Source of the DNA: Streptomyces sclerotialus
GTDB taxonomy: Bacteria; Actinomycetota; Actinomycetes; Streptomycetales; Streptomycetaceae
Length of the DNA: 64,000 bases
Direction: 5' to 3'
Assembly (NCBI RefSeq): GCF_040907265.1
Contig: NZ_JBFOHP010000002.1
Span: 6,510,001-6,574,000 of the forward strand
Of this stretch, positions 19,649 through 30,004 are shown one piece after another. Numbering within the stretch: the first letter of the stretch is position 1; each line of letters opens with the position of its first letter. A program made the position numbers and the translations under genes. The notes beneath the pieces are model-generated. The model saw nothing but the letters and a program-made list of their open reading frames with translations, did no database searches and was not told the DNA's origin.

Positions 19649-20821
19649 ATGCCCCGTCCGACCAGCGACGTGCAAGCATGTGAAACCCACGCGACCGACG
19701 CCGACCTCGACGATCTGCGCGCGCGACTGGCCGCGGCGCGACTGCCGGAGGCCGAGACGGTCCATGGCGCCGCGCCCGGCCCCCGCCGGTGGGAACAGGG
19801 CGTTCCGCTCGCCGACCTCGTCGACGTCGTGAACTACTGGCGCACCGGGTACGACTGGCGGTCGTTCGAAGCGCTCCTCAACCGGATCGGCCAGTTCCGC
19901 ACGACCATCGACGATCTGGGCATCCACTTCCTGCACCGCCGGTCCGCGCGCGCGGATGCCACTCCTCTGCTCCTGACGCACGGCTGGCCGGACAGCATTG
20001 TCCGGTTCGTCGATGTAGTGGACGAGCTGGCAGATCCGAAAGACGCGGACGCGCCGGCGTTCCACGTCGTGGTTCCCTCGCTGCCAGGCTTCGGTTACAG
20101 CGACAGGCCGGCCACCACCGGGTGGGGGACCGAGAAGATCGCTGCCGCATGGGTGGAGCTGATGGGAAGGCTCGGCTACGGCAAGTTCGTAGCCCACGGC
20201 GGCGACTGGGGAGGCAATATCACCACGGTCCTCGGCGGCAGGTTCCCGGAGCACGTCCTCGGCATCCACACCACGTTCGCGGAGGCGCCGCCCGGGTTGT
20301 CAACGGACGGGCTGACGGCGGCCGAGCGCAAGTGGACCGAGGAGACCCGCGATTTCTGGCGCCACCGCGCGGCGTACGCGAAGCAGCAGGCCACCCGGCC
20401 GCAGACCATCGGCTACTCGCTCGTCGACTCACCGGTCGGGCTTCTTGCCTGGATCCTCGACAAGTTCGCCGAGTGGTCGGACACCGGGGACAGCCCGTTC
20501 GAGACGATCTCCAGAGACCGCGTCCTCGACGACGTCACCCTGTACTGGCTGACGCGGACCGGCGCATCGACGGCCCGCATCTACTACGAAAGCCACAACT
20601 CGCTCGACCCCGAACTCCGGGTCGACGTCCCGTCGGCACTCACCATGTACCCCCGCGACGTCGAGAAGTGTCCGCGGCCCTGGGCACAGGAGCGGTACCG
20701 GCGGATCGTCCGGTGGAGGTCGCCCGAAACCGGGGGACATTTCCCGTCGCTGGAGGTTCCCGAGTACTTCGTCAAAGACCTGCAAGAGGGCCTCGCGGCA
20801 GTGCTGGCCGCTGATCGGTGA
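19649..20821 (+). CDS. Epoxide hydrolase, alpha/beta-hydrolase fold
   Basis: The protein has 390 residues from ATG 19649. An N-terminal EHN domain is followed by the alpha/beta-hydrolase fold. The oxyanion motif HGWP ('LLTHGWPDSIVRF') and the nucleophile Asp186 in HGGDWGGNI are typical. The cap-domain tyrosines ('RIYYESHNS') and the C-terminal 'GGHFPSLEVPEYFVKDL' with the catalytic His are present. It opens epoxides to diols and probably detoxifies xenobiotics. Its promoter region carries three TAGCCGGTT repeats shared with a divergent CGNR regulator gene, so it may be induced by an epoxide or aromatic signal. The last point is inference. Confidence 0.92.
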   Translation: MPRPTSDVQACETHATDADLDDLRARLAAARLPEAETVHGAAPGPRRWEQGVPLADLVDVVNYWRTGYDWRSFEALLNRIGQFRTTIDDLGIHFLHRRSARADATPLLLTHGWPDSIVRFVDVVDELADPKDADAPAFHVVVPSLPGFGYSDRPATTGWGTEKIAAAWVELMGRLGYGKFVAHGGDWGGNITTVLGGRFPEHVLGIHTTFAEAPPGLSTDGLTAAERKWTEETRDFWRHRAAYAKQQATRPQTIGYSLVDSPVGLLAWILDKFAEWSDTGDSPFETISRDRVLDDVTLYWLTRTGASTARIYYESHNSLDPELRVDVPSALTMYPRDVEKCPRPWAQERYRRIVRWRSPETGGHFPSLEVPEYFVKDLQEGLAAVLAADR

Positions 20822-20858
20822 GCGCGGCCGGGTGCCGGCACCCGAACACGCCTGATGC

Positions 20859-21017
20859 CCGCGTCGCACGCTCGCCGAGTCGTTCGCGCAGCTGACCGCC
20901 CCGTACGCGCTTCACCATGCGGTTGGCCACGTCCTGGAGCGCATCGGGCTCGCACTCGCCGGACGTGCCGGCGCCCGGCTGCCACCGGACGGCTCACCCG
21001 CCACCCAGCGCCCCTGA
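20859..21017 (+). mobile_element. Relic of an ISL3-family transposase
   Basis: A frame without start codon reads PRRTLAESFAQLTAPYALHH, then AVGHVLERIGLALAGRAGARL, and ends at TGA 21015-21017. This matches the conserved region just after the zinc-finger domain of ISL3-family transposases, a 'RRTFAE...LT' block followed by 'ALAGRAGARLA'. The DDE catalytic part and the terminal inverted repeats are missing. The rest of the 384-bp space between the epoxide hydrolase and the kinase-like gene holds nothing else I can support. Confidence 0.55.
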
Positions 21018-21205
21018 GCGAGAACGCGCGCGCCGCACTGAAGGAGGCCTTGGCCCGCTCTCCCGAACGGGATGCCGCCGCCGGACACATCAGGACTCCG
21101 GCGAGATTTTCGCCTGCCGCAGCCGCGAGAGGGGCAGAGCAGTGTTGCCACCACCTCCGACGAAGACCTTTGCGCGGGTCACCGGCCGGATGATGAGGTG
21201 GCACG

Positions 21206-22168
21206 GTGACCGACCACGGTGAGGCGGCGGCTGTCCGACCGCTGACACTGGCTTGGGTGCGCCGGCACCTGGATGTCGGCGAACGGATCGTCGAAGCCGA
21301 GGCGCTGCGCGGCGGCATCACTGCCGACATGCTGAGGCTGACCATCGGCACGCGGCACGGAGCCACCCGTGACGTGGTACTGCGGAGCTTCGTCGACCCG
21401 CGCTACGTGGGGCACGCCGAGGACTGGCTGAACCGGGAGGCCGACGCCCTGACCCTCCTCACGAGCACCGGCGTGCCGGCTCCTGGGCTGATCGCGGTCG
21501 ATCCGACTGCAGCGCACTGCGAGTATCCATCGCTCCTGATGACCCATCTGGCGGGCCGGACGGTCCTCGGCGACGAGGGATTGAGGACGCGCGTCCCCCT
21601 GCTGGCCCGTCAACTCGTGGCGATCCACGCGGTGCGCCCCCTCGAGCCGCCCCGTGAGTATGTGACGTTGACGACCGCCGACACCGTCGTCATGCCGAAG
21701 GGCGCCGACGAGGCGGCATGGGCCGCAGCGATCGACGTGATCCGCGAACCCGCGCCACCCTATGAAGGGCGATTCCTGCACCGGGACTTCCAACCCGGCA
21801 ATGTGCTGTTCGACGTGCCGCCTTCACGGTCGGCCGGTGCCCGGATCACCGGCGTCGTCGACTGGGCAGCGACCTCCTGGGGCCCGGCAGATCTCGATGT
21901 GGCGCACTGCTCCACCAATCTCGCGCTGCTGCATGGCCCGGTGTGGGGGCTGCGGTTCGCCGAGGCGTACGAGGAGGCCGGCGGGGCGCTGGCCGCGGCC
22001 GCGAGCGAGCGGCTGTACTGGCAGGTGCGAGACGCCTTGGCGTGCTCGGAAGAAGTGCGGCAGGTGGCGCAGCCATGGCGGGAGGCAGGCAGGACGGAGC
22101 TGACGACGCGAGTCGTGGCGGAACGGCTGGACGCCTATGTCACCGCCTTGATGGACGCACGAGGCTGA
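21206..22168 (+). CDS. APH-family phosphotransferase (aminoglycoside phosphotransferase-like)
   Basis: The protein has 320 residues from GTG 21206, with GAGG 9 bp upstream. Kinase-like motifs are the Brenner motif FLHRDFQPGNVLFD (catalytic Asp and Asn) and the metal-binding VVDWAATSWGPADLDVAH. The N-terminal lobe has 'GGITADMLRL' as nucleotide loop and 'NREADALTLL' with the conserved Glu. The family includes antibiotic, choline and homoserine kinases. The substrate cannot be told from sequence. Codon use is slightly less extreme in G/C than neighbours, and a transposase relic lies directly upstream, so it may be acquired. Confidence 0.85.
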   Translation: MTDHGEAAAVRPLTLAWVRRHLDVGERIVEAEALRGGITADMLRLTIGTRHGATRDVVLRSFVDPRYVGHAEDWLNREADALTLLTSTGVPAPGLIAVDPTAAHCEYPSLLMTHLAGRTVLGDEGLRTRVPLLARQLVAIHAVRPLEPPREYVTLTTADTVVMPKGADEAAWAAAIDVIREPAPPYEGRFLHRDFQPGNVLFDVPPSRSAGARITGVVDWAATSWGPADLDVAHCSTNLALLHGPVWGLRFAEAYEEAGGALAAAASERLYWQVRDALACSEEVRQVAQPWREAGRTELTTRVVAERLDAYVTALMDARG

Positions 22169-22401
22169 GCCAAGGCACCCCGGTGTCCCGACCGACAGCG
22201 AGCACCGGGCCCGGCTGTGGCGTGCCTGCCTTGTCATCGGCGCGTGCCACGCCGCCGTCGGTCATCCGGCGGGCGGCCGGTGTGCCACGCCGGCCACCGT
22301 CAGGGCTGAGGGTTCAGGCTCTGCGGTATTGCCAGCCGCCCGGCGTGCGACGACCCTGAATCCCGTGCCGCGACGCGAGTAGCGGGGAGGGGGCGACAGC
22401 C

Positions 22402-22473
22402 ATGGCACGGACGCTCATCCGGGTCGGCCTGGTCATCACCGCCGCCGACGAGAGCCACGCAGGCGTCCTGGCC
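22402..22473 (+). pseudogene. Remnant of a second dihydropyrimidinase (hydA) 5' end
   Basis: ATG 22402 begins a 24-codon stretch that aligns with the N-terminus of the intact hydantoinase 250 bp downstream: 18 of the first 23 residues are identical, including GLVITAADE. The preceding GGGAGGGGGCGA resembles the GGGAGGGGCGA leader of the intact gene. Most differing codons are synonymous, so both copies were once coding and had diverged. After codon 24 similarity stops in a G-run. The other parts of the 22169-22652 spacer show no gene. Confidence 0.75.
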
Positions 22474-22652
22474 GGGGGGGGAGCGAGCCCGTTCAGGAGT
22501 CCCGTTGGCGAAGGTGACCAGGGGTGCCTCGTGGGCGACGCACCCGACACGCCGACATGATGCCGGGGCGCGGCAGGTGAGGCGCACACTCAGACCCATC
22601 GACAAGCAGGCCGGGAAGGCGGACGGGCGCCCGGCACAGGGAGGGGCGAAGG

Positions 22653-24044
22653 ATGACCCGCACGCTGATCACTGGTGGCCTCGTCATCACGGCAGCCGAT
22701 GAGGTCCACGCTGACGTGCTCATCGAGCATGGCCGTATCGCGGCCCTCGCGGCCCCGGGTACGCAGGAGTGGACCGCGGACCGGGTGATCGACGCTGCCT
22801 ACAAGTACGTCATCCCGGGTGGCGTCGACGCTCACACGCATATGGAGATGCCCTTCGGCGGCACCTTCGCCTCGGACACCTTCGAGACGGGCACCCGCGC
22901 GGCGGCGTGGGGCGGCACCACGACGATCATCGACTTCGCGATCCAGGGCAAGGGGAACTCGCTGCGCGAGGGCCTGGACGCCTGGCACGCCAAAGCAGAC
23001 GGCCGGTGCGCGATCGACTACGGCTTCCACATGATCCTCTCCGACGTGAACGAGCATGTACTGAAGGAGATGGATCTGCTGGTCGCAGAAGGACTGACCT
23101 CCTTCAAGCTGTTCACGGCCTACCCCGGGGTGTTCTACAGCGACGACGGGCAGATCCTGCGCGCGATGCAGCGGGCCGCCGGGAACGGCGGACTGGTGAT
23201 GATGCACGCCGAGAACGGCATCGCCATCGACGTGCTCGTCCAGCAGGCGCTGGCCGAGGGCCGGACCGATCCGCGCTACCACGGCGAGGTGCGGCGCGCG
23301 CTGCTGGAGGCCGAGGCCACGCACCGGACGATCCAGCTCGCCAGGGTCGCCGGGTCCCCGCTCTACGTCGTCCACGTCTCGGCCGAGGAAGCCGTCGCCG
23401 AGCTGACGCAGGCCCGCGACAAGGGCCTGCCCGTCTTCGGCGAGACCTGCCCGCAGTACCTCTTCCTCTCCACCGACAACCTCGCCGAGCCGGACTTCGA
23501 GGGCGCGAAGTACGTCTGCAGCACACCACTGCGGCCGCGCGAACACCAGGCCGCGCTCTGGCGCGGCCTGCGCACCAACGACCTCCAGGTCGTCTCCACC
23601 GACCACTGCCCCTTCTGCTTCCGTGGCCAGAAGGAGCTGGGCCGCGGCGACTTCTCGAAGATCCCGAATGGCATGCCGGGCGTCGAGAACCGCATGGACC
23701 TGCTCCATCAGGCCGTACTGGACGGCCACATCAGCCGCCGCCGCTGGATCGAGATCGCCTGCGCCACGCCCGCGCGGATGTTCGGGCTGTATCCGAAGAA
23801 GGGCACCATCACACCCGGCGCCGACGCCGACATCGTGATCTACGACCCGCACGCCGAGCAGGTCATGTCGGCCGAAACCCACCACATGAACGTGGACTAC
23901 TCCGCGTACGAGGGGCGGCGGGTCACCGGTCAGGTGGAGACTGTCCTCTCCCGCGGCGAACTCGTCATCGACCGACGCGAGTTCACCGGCCACGCGGGCC
24001 ACGGCCAGTACACCCCGCGGGCCACCTGCCAGTACCTCTCCTGA
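22653..24044 (+). CDS. hydA: Dihydropyrimidinase / D-hydantoinase
   Basis: The protein has 463 residues from ATG 22653, with AGGGGCGAAGG just upstream. It has the cyclic amidohydrolase fold. The metal-binding HTH is at residues 60-62 in GGVDAHTHMEMPFGG. Lys152 in TSFKLFTAYPG is the position that becomes carbamylated to bridge two zinc ions. Further ligands lie in VMMHAENG and VVHVSAEEA, with the catalytic Asp in STDHCPFCF. It opens dihydrouracil, dihydrothymine or 5-substituted hydantoins to N-carbamoyl amino acids. These would be substrates of the hydrolase at 0.7 kb. It is the first gene of a plus-strand operon with an LLM oxidoreductase and an NCS1 permease. A decayed second copy of its 5' end lies upstream. 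Confidence 0.95.
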   Translation: MTRTLITGGLVITAADEVHADVLIEHGRIAALAAPGTQEWTADRVIDAAYKYVIPGGVDAHTHMEMPFGGTFASDTFETGTRAAAWGGTTTIIDFAIQGKGNSLREGLDAWHAKADGRCAIDYGFHMILSDVNEHVLKEMDLLVAEGLTSFKLFTAYPGVFYSDDGQILRAMQRAAGNGGLVMMHAENGIAIDVLVQQALAEGRTDPRYHGEVRRALLEAEATHRTIQLARVAGSPLYVVHVSAEEAVAELTQARDKGLPVFGETCPQYLFLSTDNLAEPDFEGAKYVCSTPLRPREHQAALWRGLRTNDLQVVSTDHCPFCFRGQKELGRGDFSKIPNGMPGVENRMDLLHQAVLDGHISRRRWIEIACATPARMFGLYPKKGTITPGADADIVIYDPHAEQVMSAETHHMNVDYSAYEGRRVTGQVETVLSRGELVIDRREFTGHAGHGQYTPRATCQYLS

Positions 24045-24109
24045 CCCCGCCCGAGCACCACCCGGGACGTCGGTCATCATCACCGGCTCTACACCAGGGA
24101 GTTGAAGAG

Positions 24110-25110
24110 ATGGACTTCGGAGTCGTCCTGCAGACCGATCCGCCCGGCTCCGCCGTGGTCGGGCTCATGCGCCGCGCCGAACGGCAGGGCTTCCGCTACG
24201 GCTGGACCTTCGACTCCGCCGTGCTCTGGCAGGAGCCGTTCGTCATCCACAGCCGCATCCTGGAACACACCGAGCGGCTGACCGTCGGACCGATGGTCAC
24301 CAACCCGGGCACCCGCACCTGGGAGGTCACCGCCTCCACCTTCGCCACCCTCAACGAGATGTACGGCAACCGCACCGTCTGCGGCATCGGGCGCGGCGAC
24401 TCGGCGATGCGGGTGGCCGGGCGCCGCCCGAACACCCTCGCCCGCCTCGGCGAGGCCATCACCGTCATCCGCGACCTCGCCGAGGGCCGCGAGGCCACCG
24501 TCGACGGGCAGCCGCTGCGGCTGCCGTGGGTCCGCGACGGGAAACTGCCGGTCTGGATGGCCGCGTACGGGCCCAAGGCGCTGGCCATGGCCGGCCGCCT
24601 CGCCGACGGCTTCATCCTCCAGCTCGCCGACCCCTTCCTCACCGAATGGATGGTCAAGGCGGTACGGGACGCGGCCACCGAGGCCGGGCGCGACCCCGAC
24701 GCGCTGACGATCTGCGTGGCGGCCCCCGCGTACATCGGCGCGGACCTGGCACACGCCCGCGAGCAGTGCCGGTGGTTCGGCGGCATGGTCGGCAACCACG
24801 TCGCCGACCTGGTGAGCCGCTACGGCGAGCACTCCGGCATGGTCCCGGAGGAACTGACCGCGTACATCAAGACCCGCGAGAAGTACGACTACGCCCACCA
24901 CGGCCGGGCCGGCAACCCGGACACCGCCTTCGTCCCCGACGAGATCGTCGACCGCTTCTGCGTCCTCGGCCCGCCCGAGGCCCACATCGAGAAGCTCCGC
25001 ACCCTCCGCGGCCTGGGCGTCGACCAGTTCGCCCTGTACGCCATGCACGACAACAAGGAAGCCACCATCGACACGTACGGCACCCAGGTCATCCCGGCCC
25101 TGGCGGCGGG

Positions 25111-25114
<4 letters not shown>
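24110..25114 (+). CDS. LLM-class flavin (probably F420)-dependent oxidoreductase
   Basis: The protein has 334 residues. ATG 24110 follows a GGGAGTTGAAGAG purine run. It has a luciferase-like TIM barrel: MDFGVVLQTDPPGSAVVGLM at the start, 'RLTVGPMVTNPGTR', 'VCGIGRGDSAMRVAGR' and 'LPVWMAAYGPKALAMAGRLADGFILQL' in part. The subgroup that accompanies dihydropyrimidinase in actinobacteria is thought to use F420 (family knowledge). A likely role is a redox step on a pyrimidine or hydantoin substrate, but the reaction is not established. Its TGA overlaps the GTG of the permease gene (GTGA), indicating coupled expression. Confidence 0.9.
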
Positions 25115-26646
<1,532 letters not shown>

Positions 26647-26718
26647 ACCACTCGCCCGGAGAGGCCGGCACGAAGTCAGCACCAAGTCAGTACCTGGACC
26701 TCCTTCACGACCGTCGCC

Positions 26719-26753
26719 ACGGAGCCGGCCTGCATCCCGCAGGCCGGCTCCGT
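26719..26753 (+). terminator. 15-bp perfect hairpin ending the hydA operon
   Basis: The arms at 26719-26733 and 26739-26753 (ACGGAGCCGGCCTGC and its exact complement) enclose a 5-nt loop, ATCCC. The hairpin lies 72 bp after the permease stop. It also marks the left edge of the gene-free stretch before the biosynthetic cluster. Confidence 0.85.
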
Positions 26754-27983
26754 CATTGACGCCATGGGCCACGAGGGCTCCCTCCGAGCCTTCTGCGACA
26801 TGCCGGACCCGAGCCGCTGCGTGAAGTTGGATTCCCCTGCTTCGTTCGTCCAGGGCCGGTGGCTGCTTTCCGAGTGCTTCGGACATCCGGTGCCGAGAGT
26901 AATGTGCCACGTACCTGTCCGATGTTTTCCCGGGTGGAAGTAATTCTTGTAGCCGTTTACTCCACCGGATTCGCGGGGTGTTACTTCCGCCCATTCGGAA
27001 ACGGGAATTATTTCCCGCGACCGGCAGTGAATATCCGCTTGTACCGTTTCCCGGCCGCACCGCTCATCCCATTCGGTCACTCCGTGGCGTACCGGCGGAC
27101 AGTGGCCTTCCCGCCGCCGGGCCGGTGGCATCTTTCCTGGTCGCAAAAGCTCTTCCGGCCACCGCGGCTGTGCCGCCCTGCGCGGCTCCCGGTGCGGACC
27201 CCGCCAATTCCCGGAGGCGGTGGCTCCACTGTCGCTGATCGTGTTCGGCCGGCAGCGCCGCGCTGCGACCACGGCTTCGCGTGCGGTGGTGCGGAGTCCG
27301 GGAATCCGGCCGCGACGAATGCGCTCCGCATGACGGGCTGCGGCACGAAGGGGAGAGGAGTATCGGTCACCGATTCGGACCACGGGGCGCGTTCCGTACG
27401 CCGTCGGTGCCCCGGGGAAGAGGGGCCGGGCGGTAGATTCATGCGAGGCGTTCGGCGCAGAAACCTGCGGTTTCCGGTGGAACCCGGACTCCCGGCTCCG
27501 ATGACCGGCGCGCTCGGGTCTGCGCAATGGGGCCCGCCCATGAGTCGCACGGGCTTCCCGTGACAGCTCGGCGTCCGTCCGGTGACAGCCGGTTCGGTAT
27601 GTGTCCGTCGCGCCGCGGGGTCGGCGGCCTCGTCCTGGGGGCCGCCGCCTCCGGCAGGGCGACGGCAGACCGGATGACTCGGCCCAGGTGTGTGCGTATG
27701 TGCCAGGTGACCCGGCAGGTCGAAAACGGTTCGGTGTCCGGAATATCGGGGCAACTCCGAAACCCTACGCGCGGGTCGGTATTGGCGAACCGAGTGGGCC
27801 CGGACGGCATGCATTGAGTTCACCGGTGGAAAACCGGTGCCGGCCCAGCGATTTCGTGTGGTCGTCCAAGTTCGGTGTTCTCCCTCGCTGGGCCGGTGGT
27901 GCATGGGTACCGGTCGGGGCGGCTTCGTATGCAAGGAATTAAACCTTCCGCCGGGGCCCCCGATTCACGTGTCGCTGTGCTAG
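26754..27983. other. Gene-free 1.2-kb boundary region left of the biosynthetic cluster
   Basis: Open frames exist on both strands but none shows family motifs or Streptomyces-like third-position bias. Predicted products are Arg/Pro-rich without structure. A/T content is higher than in neighbouring coding DNA, for example around 26930-27040. Inverted arms GGAAGTAA (26935-26942) and TTACTTCC (26981-26988) lie in that patch and could be a regulatory site. No transposase or integrase trace is visible. It may hold upstream regulatory DNA for the SARP gene or the remains of lost genes. Confidence 0.4.
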
Positions 27984-28010
27984 CTTGAGGCTTGACCAGT
28001 CCTTGACCAG
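27984..28010 (+). promoter_or_regulatory. Phased CTTGACC direct repeats, candidate SARP operator
   Basis: CTTGAGG (27984-27990), CTTGACC (27991-27997) and CTTGACC (28002-28008) lie in a row. The last two belong to an 11-bp repeat, CTTGACCAGTC then CTTGACCAGCG. SARP activators bind heptamer direct repeats spaced 11 bp apart (family knowledge). The site is about 165 bp upstream of a SARP-type regulator gene, which suggests autoregulation or control by another SARP. Confidence 0.5.
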
Positions 28011-28172
28011 CGCATGCCCGGTGCCATTCTTCGGATCCGGAGCCGGCCGACCACGGCTTCGCGAAATCGAACTCACGGGGCATGTGCTTAGCGCGTCGAT
28101 TCTACGGGGTGTTTATGCGATGTTTACATTGGGCATCTTCGCGTTTACAGGACATAGGCGCCAGGGGGCTCG

Positions 28173-29963
28173 ATGTTCGGTAACGAGGCGCCCTGGGAGC
28201 TCGCTGAACTCATTCATCAATTGAGACGGAACGCTGGTCTCACCCAGCGGGAAATGGCGGAGCGCGCCAAGATCAGCGTGGCCGGCCTCCGCGACCTGGA
28301 GCAACGGCGGGTGACGCGGCCGAGGGTCAGCACGCTCCGCCGTATCGCGGCGGCCTTGGAGCTGTCCCCGGCCGAGACGCACGAGCTCGTGCGCGTCGGG
28401 TCACTGGGGCCGATGCTCGCCCACGACCTGTGTCTCCGTGTGCTCGGGCCGCAGTCGATCTCGGTCGACGGCGAGCCGGTCAATCTCGGTTCGGAACGGC
28501 AGCGCACGATGCTCGCGCTGCTCGCGATCTCACCCGGCGTCCCGATCAGCCTGGATTCCCTGATCGACGCCGCCTGGGGCGAGGGGCCGGTCCCCAAGGT
28601 GGACCTGGTCCGTTCGCAGATGTCGCGGCTGCGTCGGCGGATCCAGCCCAGGGACCGGAAGGAACCGGTGCTGGTCTCGATGAACGGTGGGTACGCACTG
28701 CAGGTGGACGACGGCCAGCTCGATCTGCTGGTCTTCCGCCGGCTGGTGGCCTCCGCCCGGCGCGACTGCGAGGCGGGCCGGACCGAGGCCGCGGTGATCA
28801 CCTATCGGCAGGCCATGGGCCTGTTGCGGGACAAGCCGCTCGCGGACCTGCCCGGGGTGCAGGAGCTGCCCATGATGGCGGGGCTCCGGCGCGAGCTGGA
28901 GACGGCGCTGCTGGAGTACGCCGACTCCGCGGCCGGCATCGGCCGGCACGAGGAGGTGCTCACTCCGCTGTACCGCTTCGCGGAGTCCAACCCCCTGCAC
29001 GAGTCCGTGCACGCCCGGCTGATGACCGCACTGGCGGGCTCCGGCCAGCCCGCCGTCGCGCTGGAGCTGTTCGAGACGCTGCGCAACCAGCTGGCCGACG
29101 AACTGGGCGTAGACCCGGGGGAGTTGGTGCGCGAGACGCATCAGGCCATCCTGCGTGGTGTGCCCGCGCGGGCGCAGTTGGTGTCGGTGCCGCCGTTGCA
29201 GGCGAGCGTGGACCCGTCGCAGCCGGTTCCGACCCAGCTTCCGGCCGACGTCAACGGCTTCTCCGGCCGGAGCGAGGAGCTTGCCCACCTCGACGCGATC
29301 TGGGAGCAGGGCCAGGCCCAGCCGGCAGTGGTGATCGCGACCCTGCCGGGCAGGCCGGGGGTCGGCAAGTCCAGCCTCGCGGTGCACTGGGCGCACCGCG
29401 TCGCCGAGAAGTTCCCCGACGGGCAGCTCTACGCCGAATTGGGCGACTCCCGCCCGGGCGACGTGGTGCGCGACTTCCTGCTCGCGCTGGGGGTCGGGCC
29501 CGGACAAGTGCCGGACAGCCTGGTCAGCCGGTCGGCGCTGTTGCGCAGCCTGCTGACCGGCAAGCGCGTGCTGATGGTACTCGACAACGCTGTCAGCACC
29601 GACCAGGTGCGTCCGCTGCTGCCCGGTTCGCGCGGTTGCGCGGCGCTGGTGACCAGCCGCGACCCGCTCTGCGGGCTGGTCGCCTCGGAAGGGGCCCGGC
29701 CGCTCATCGTGGACACACTGCCGGAGGCCGACTCGCTGACCTTGCTTCAGCGCCGGTTGGGCGCGGCCCGCGCCATGGCCGAGCCGGGTGCCATGCGCGA
29801 GATCCTGGCCCTGTGCGAAGGGCTGCCCGCGGCGCTGGCCGCGGTGGCGACCCGGGCGCTCACCGATCCTCGGCTGTCGCTGTCGGTCCTGGCCAAGGAA
29901 TTGCGCGAGGGGTACCTGCCGACCATGTGGGAGGCCGACAGCCCCTTACGGCACATCTCGTGA
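28173..29963 (+). CDS. XRE-SARP-NB-ARC cluster regulator with TTA codon
   Basis: The protein has 596 residues. A helix-turn-helix of the XRE type occupies about 10-65 (LRRNAGLTQREMAERAKISV). An OmpR-like winged helix (about 85-175) and the bacterial transcriptional activator domain (about 180-330, 'LHESVHARLMTALAGSGQP') define the SARP family. An NB-ARC ATPase begins near 365, with Walker A GRPGVGKSSLA at about 392-402 and 'LMVLDNAVSTDQV' as Walker B. AfsR-type proteins usually continue through a winged helix and TPRs. Here the chain ends where the NB-ARC tail should continue, so the protein is shorter than AfsR. An in-frame TTA codon at 29946-29948 is five codons before the stop, implying bldA dependence. 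It is probably the pathway activator of the cluster to the right. Confidence 0.88.
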   Translation: MFGNEAPWELAELIHQLRRNAGLTQREMAERAKISVAGLRDLEQRRVTRPRVSTLRRIAAALELSPAETHELVRVGSLGPMLAHDLCLRVLGPQSISVDGEPVNLGSERQRTMLALLAISPGVPISLDSLIDAAWGEGPVPKVDLVRSQMSRLRRRIQPRDRKEPVLVSMNGGYALQVDDGQLDLLVFRRLVASARRDCEAGRTEAAVITYRQAMGLLRDKPLADLPGVQELPMMAGLRRELETALLEYADSAAGIGRHEEVLTPLYRFAESNPLHESVHARLMTALAGSGQPAVALELFETLRNQLADELGVDPGELVRETHQAILRGVPARAQLVSVPPLQASVDPSQPVPTQLPADVNGFSGRSEELAHLDAIWEQGQAQPAVVIATLPGRPGVGKSSLAVHWAHRVAEKFPDGQLYAELGDSRPGDVVRDFLLALGVGPGQVPDSLVSRSALLRSLLTGKRVLMVLDNAVSTDQVRPLLPGSRGCAALVTSRDPLCGLVASEGARPLIVDTLPEADSLTLLQRRLGAARAMAEPGAMREILALCEGLPAALAAVATRALTDPRLSLSVLAKELREGYLPTMWEADSPLRHIS

Positions 29964-30004
29964 GCACCGCTTGAGCCGGCCGTCACCGGGCCCAGGCGCC
30001 GAGG

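Noticed and set aside
26676-27527. 283-codon minus-strand frame in the empty boundary region
   Set aside because: The N-terminal part covers spacer and the end runs through a terminator hairpin. Amino-acid composition is not protein-like and no start signal is seen.
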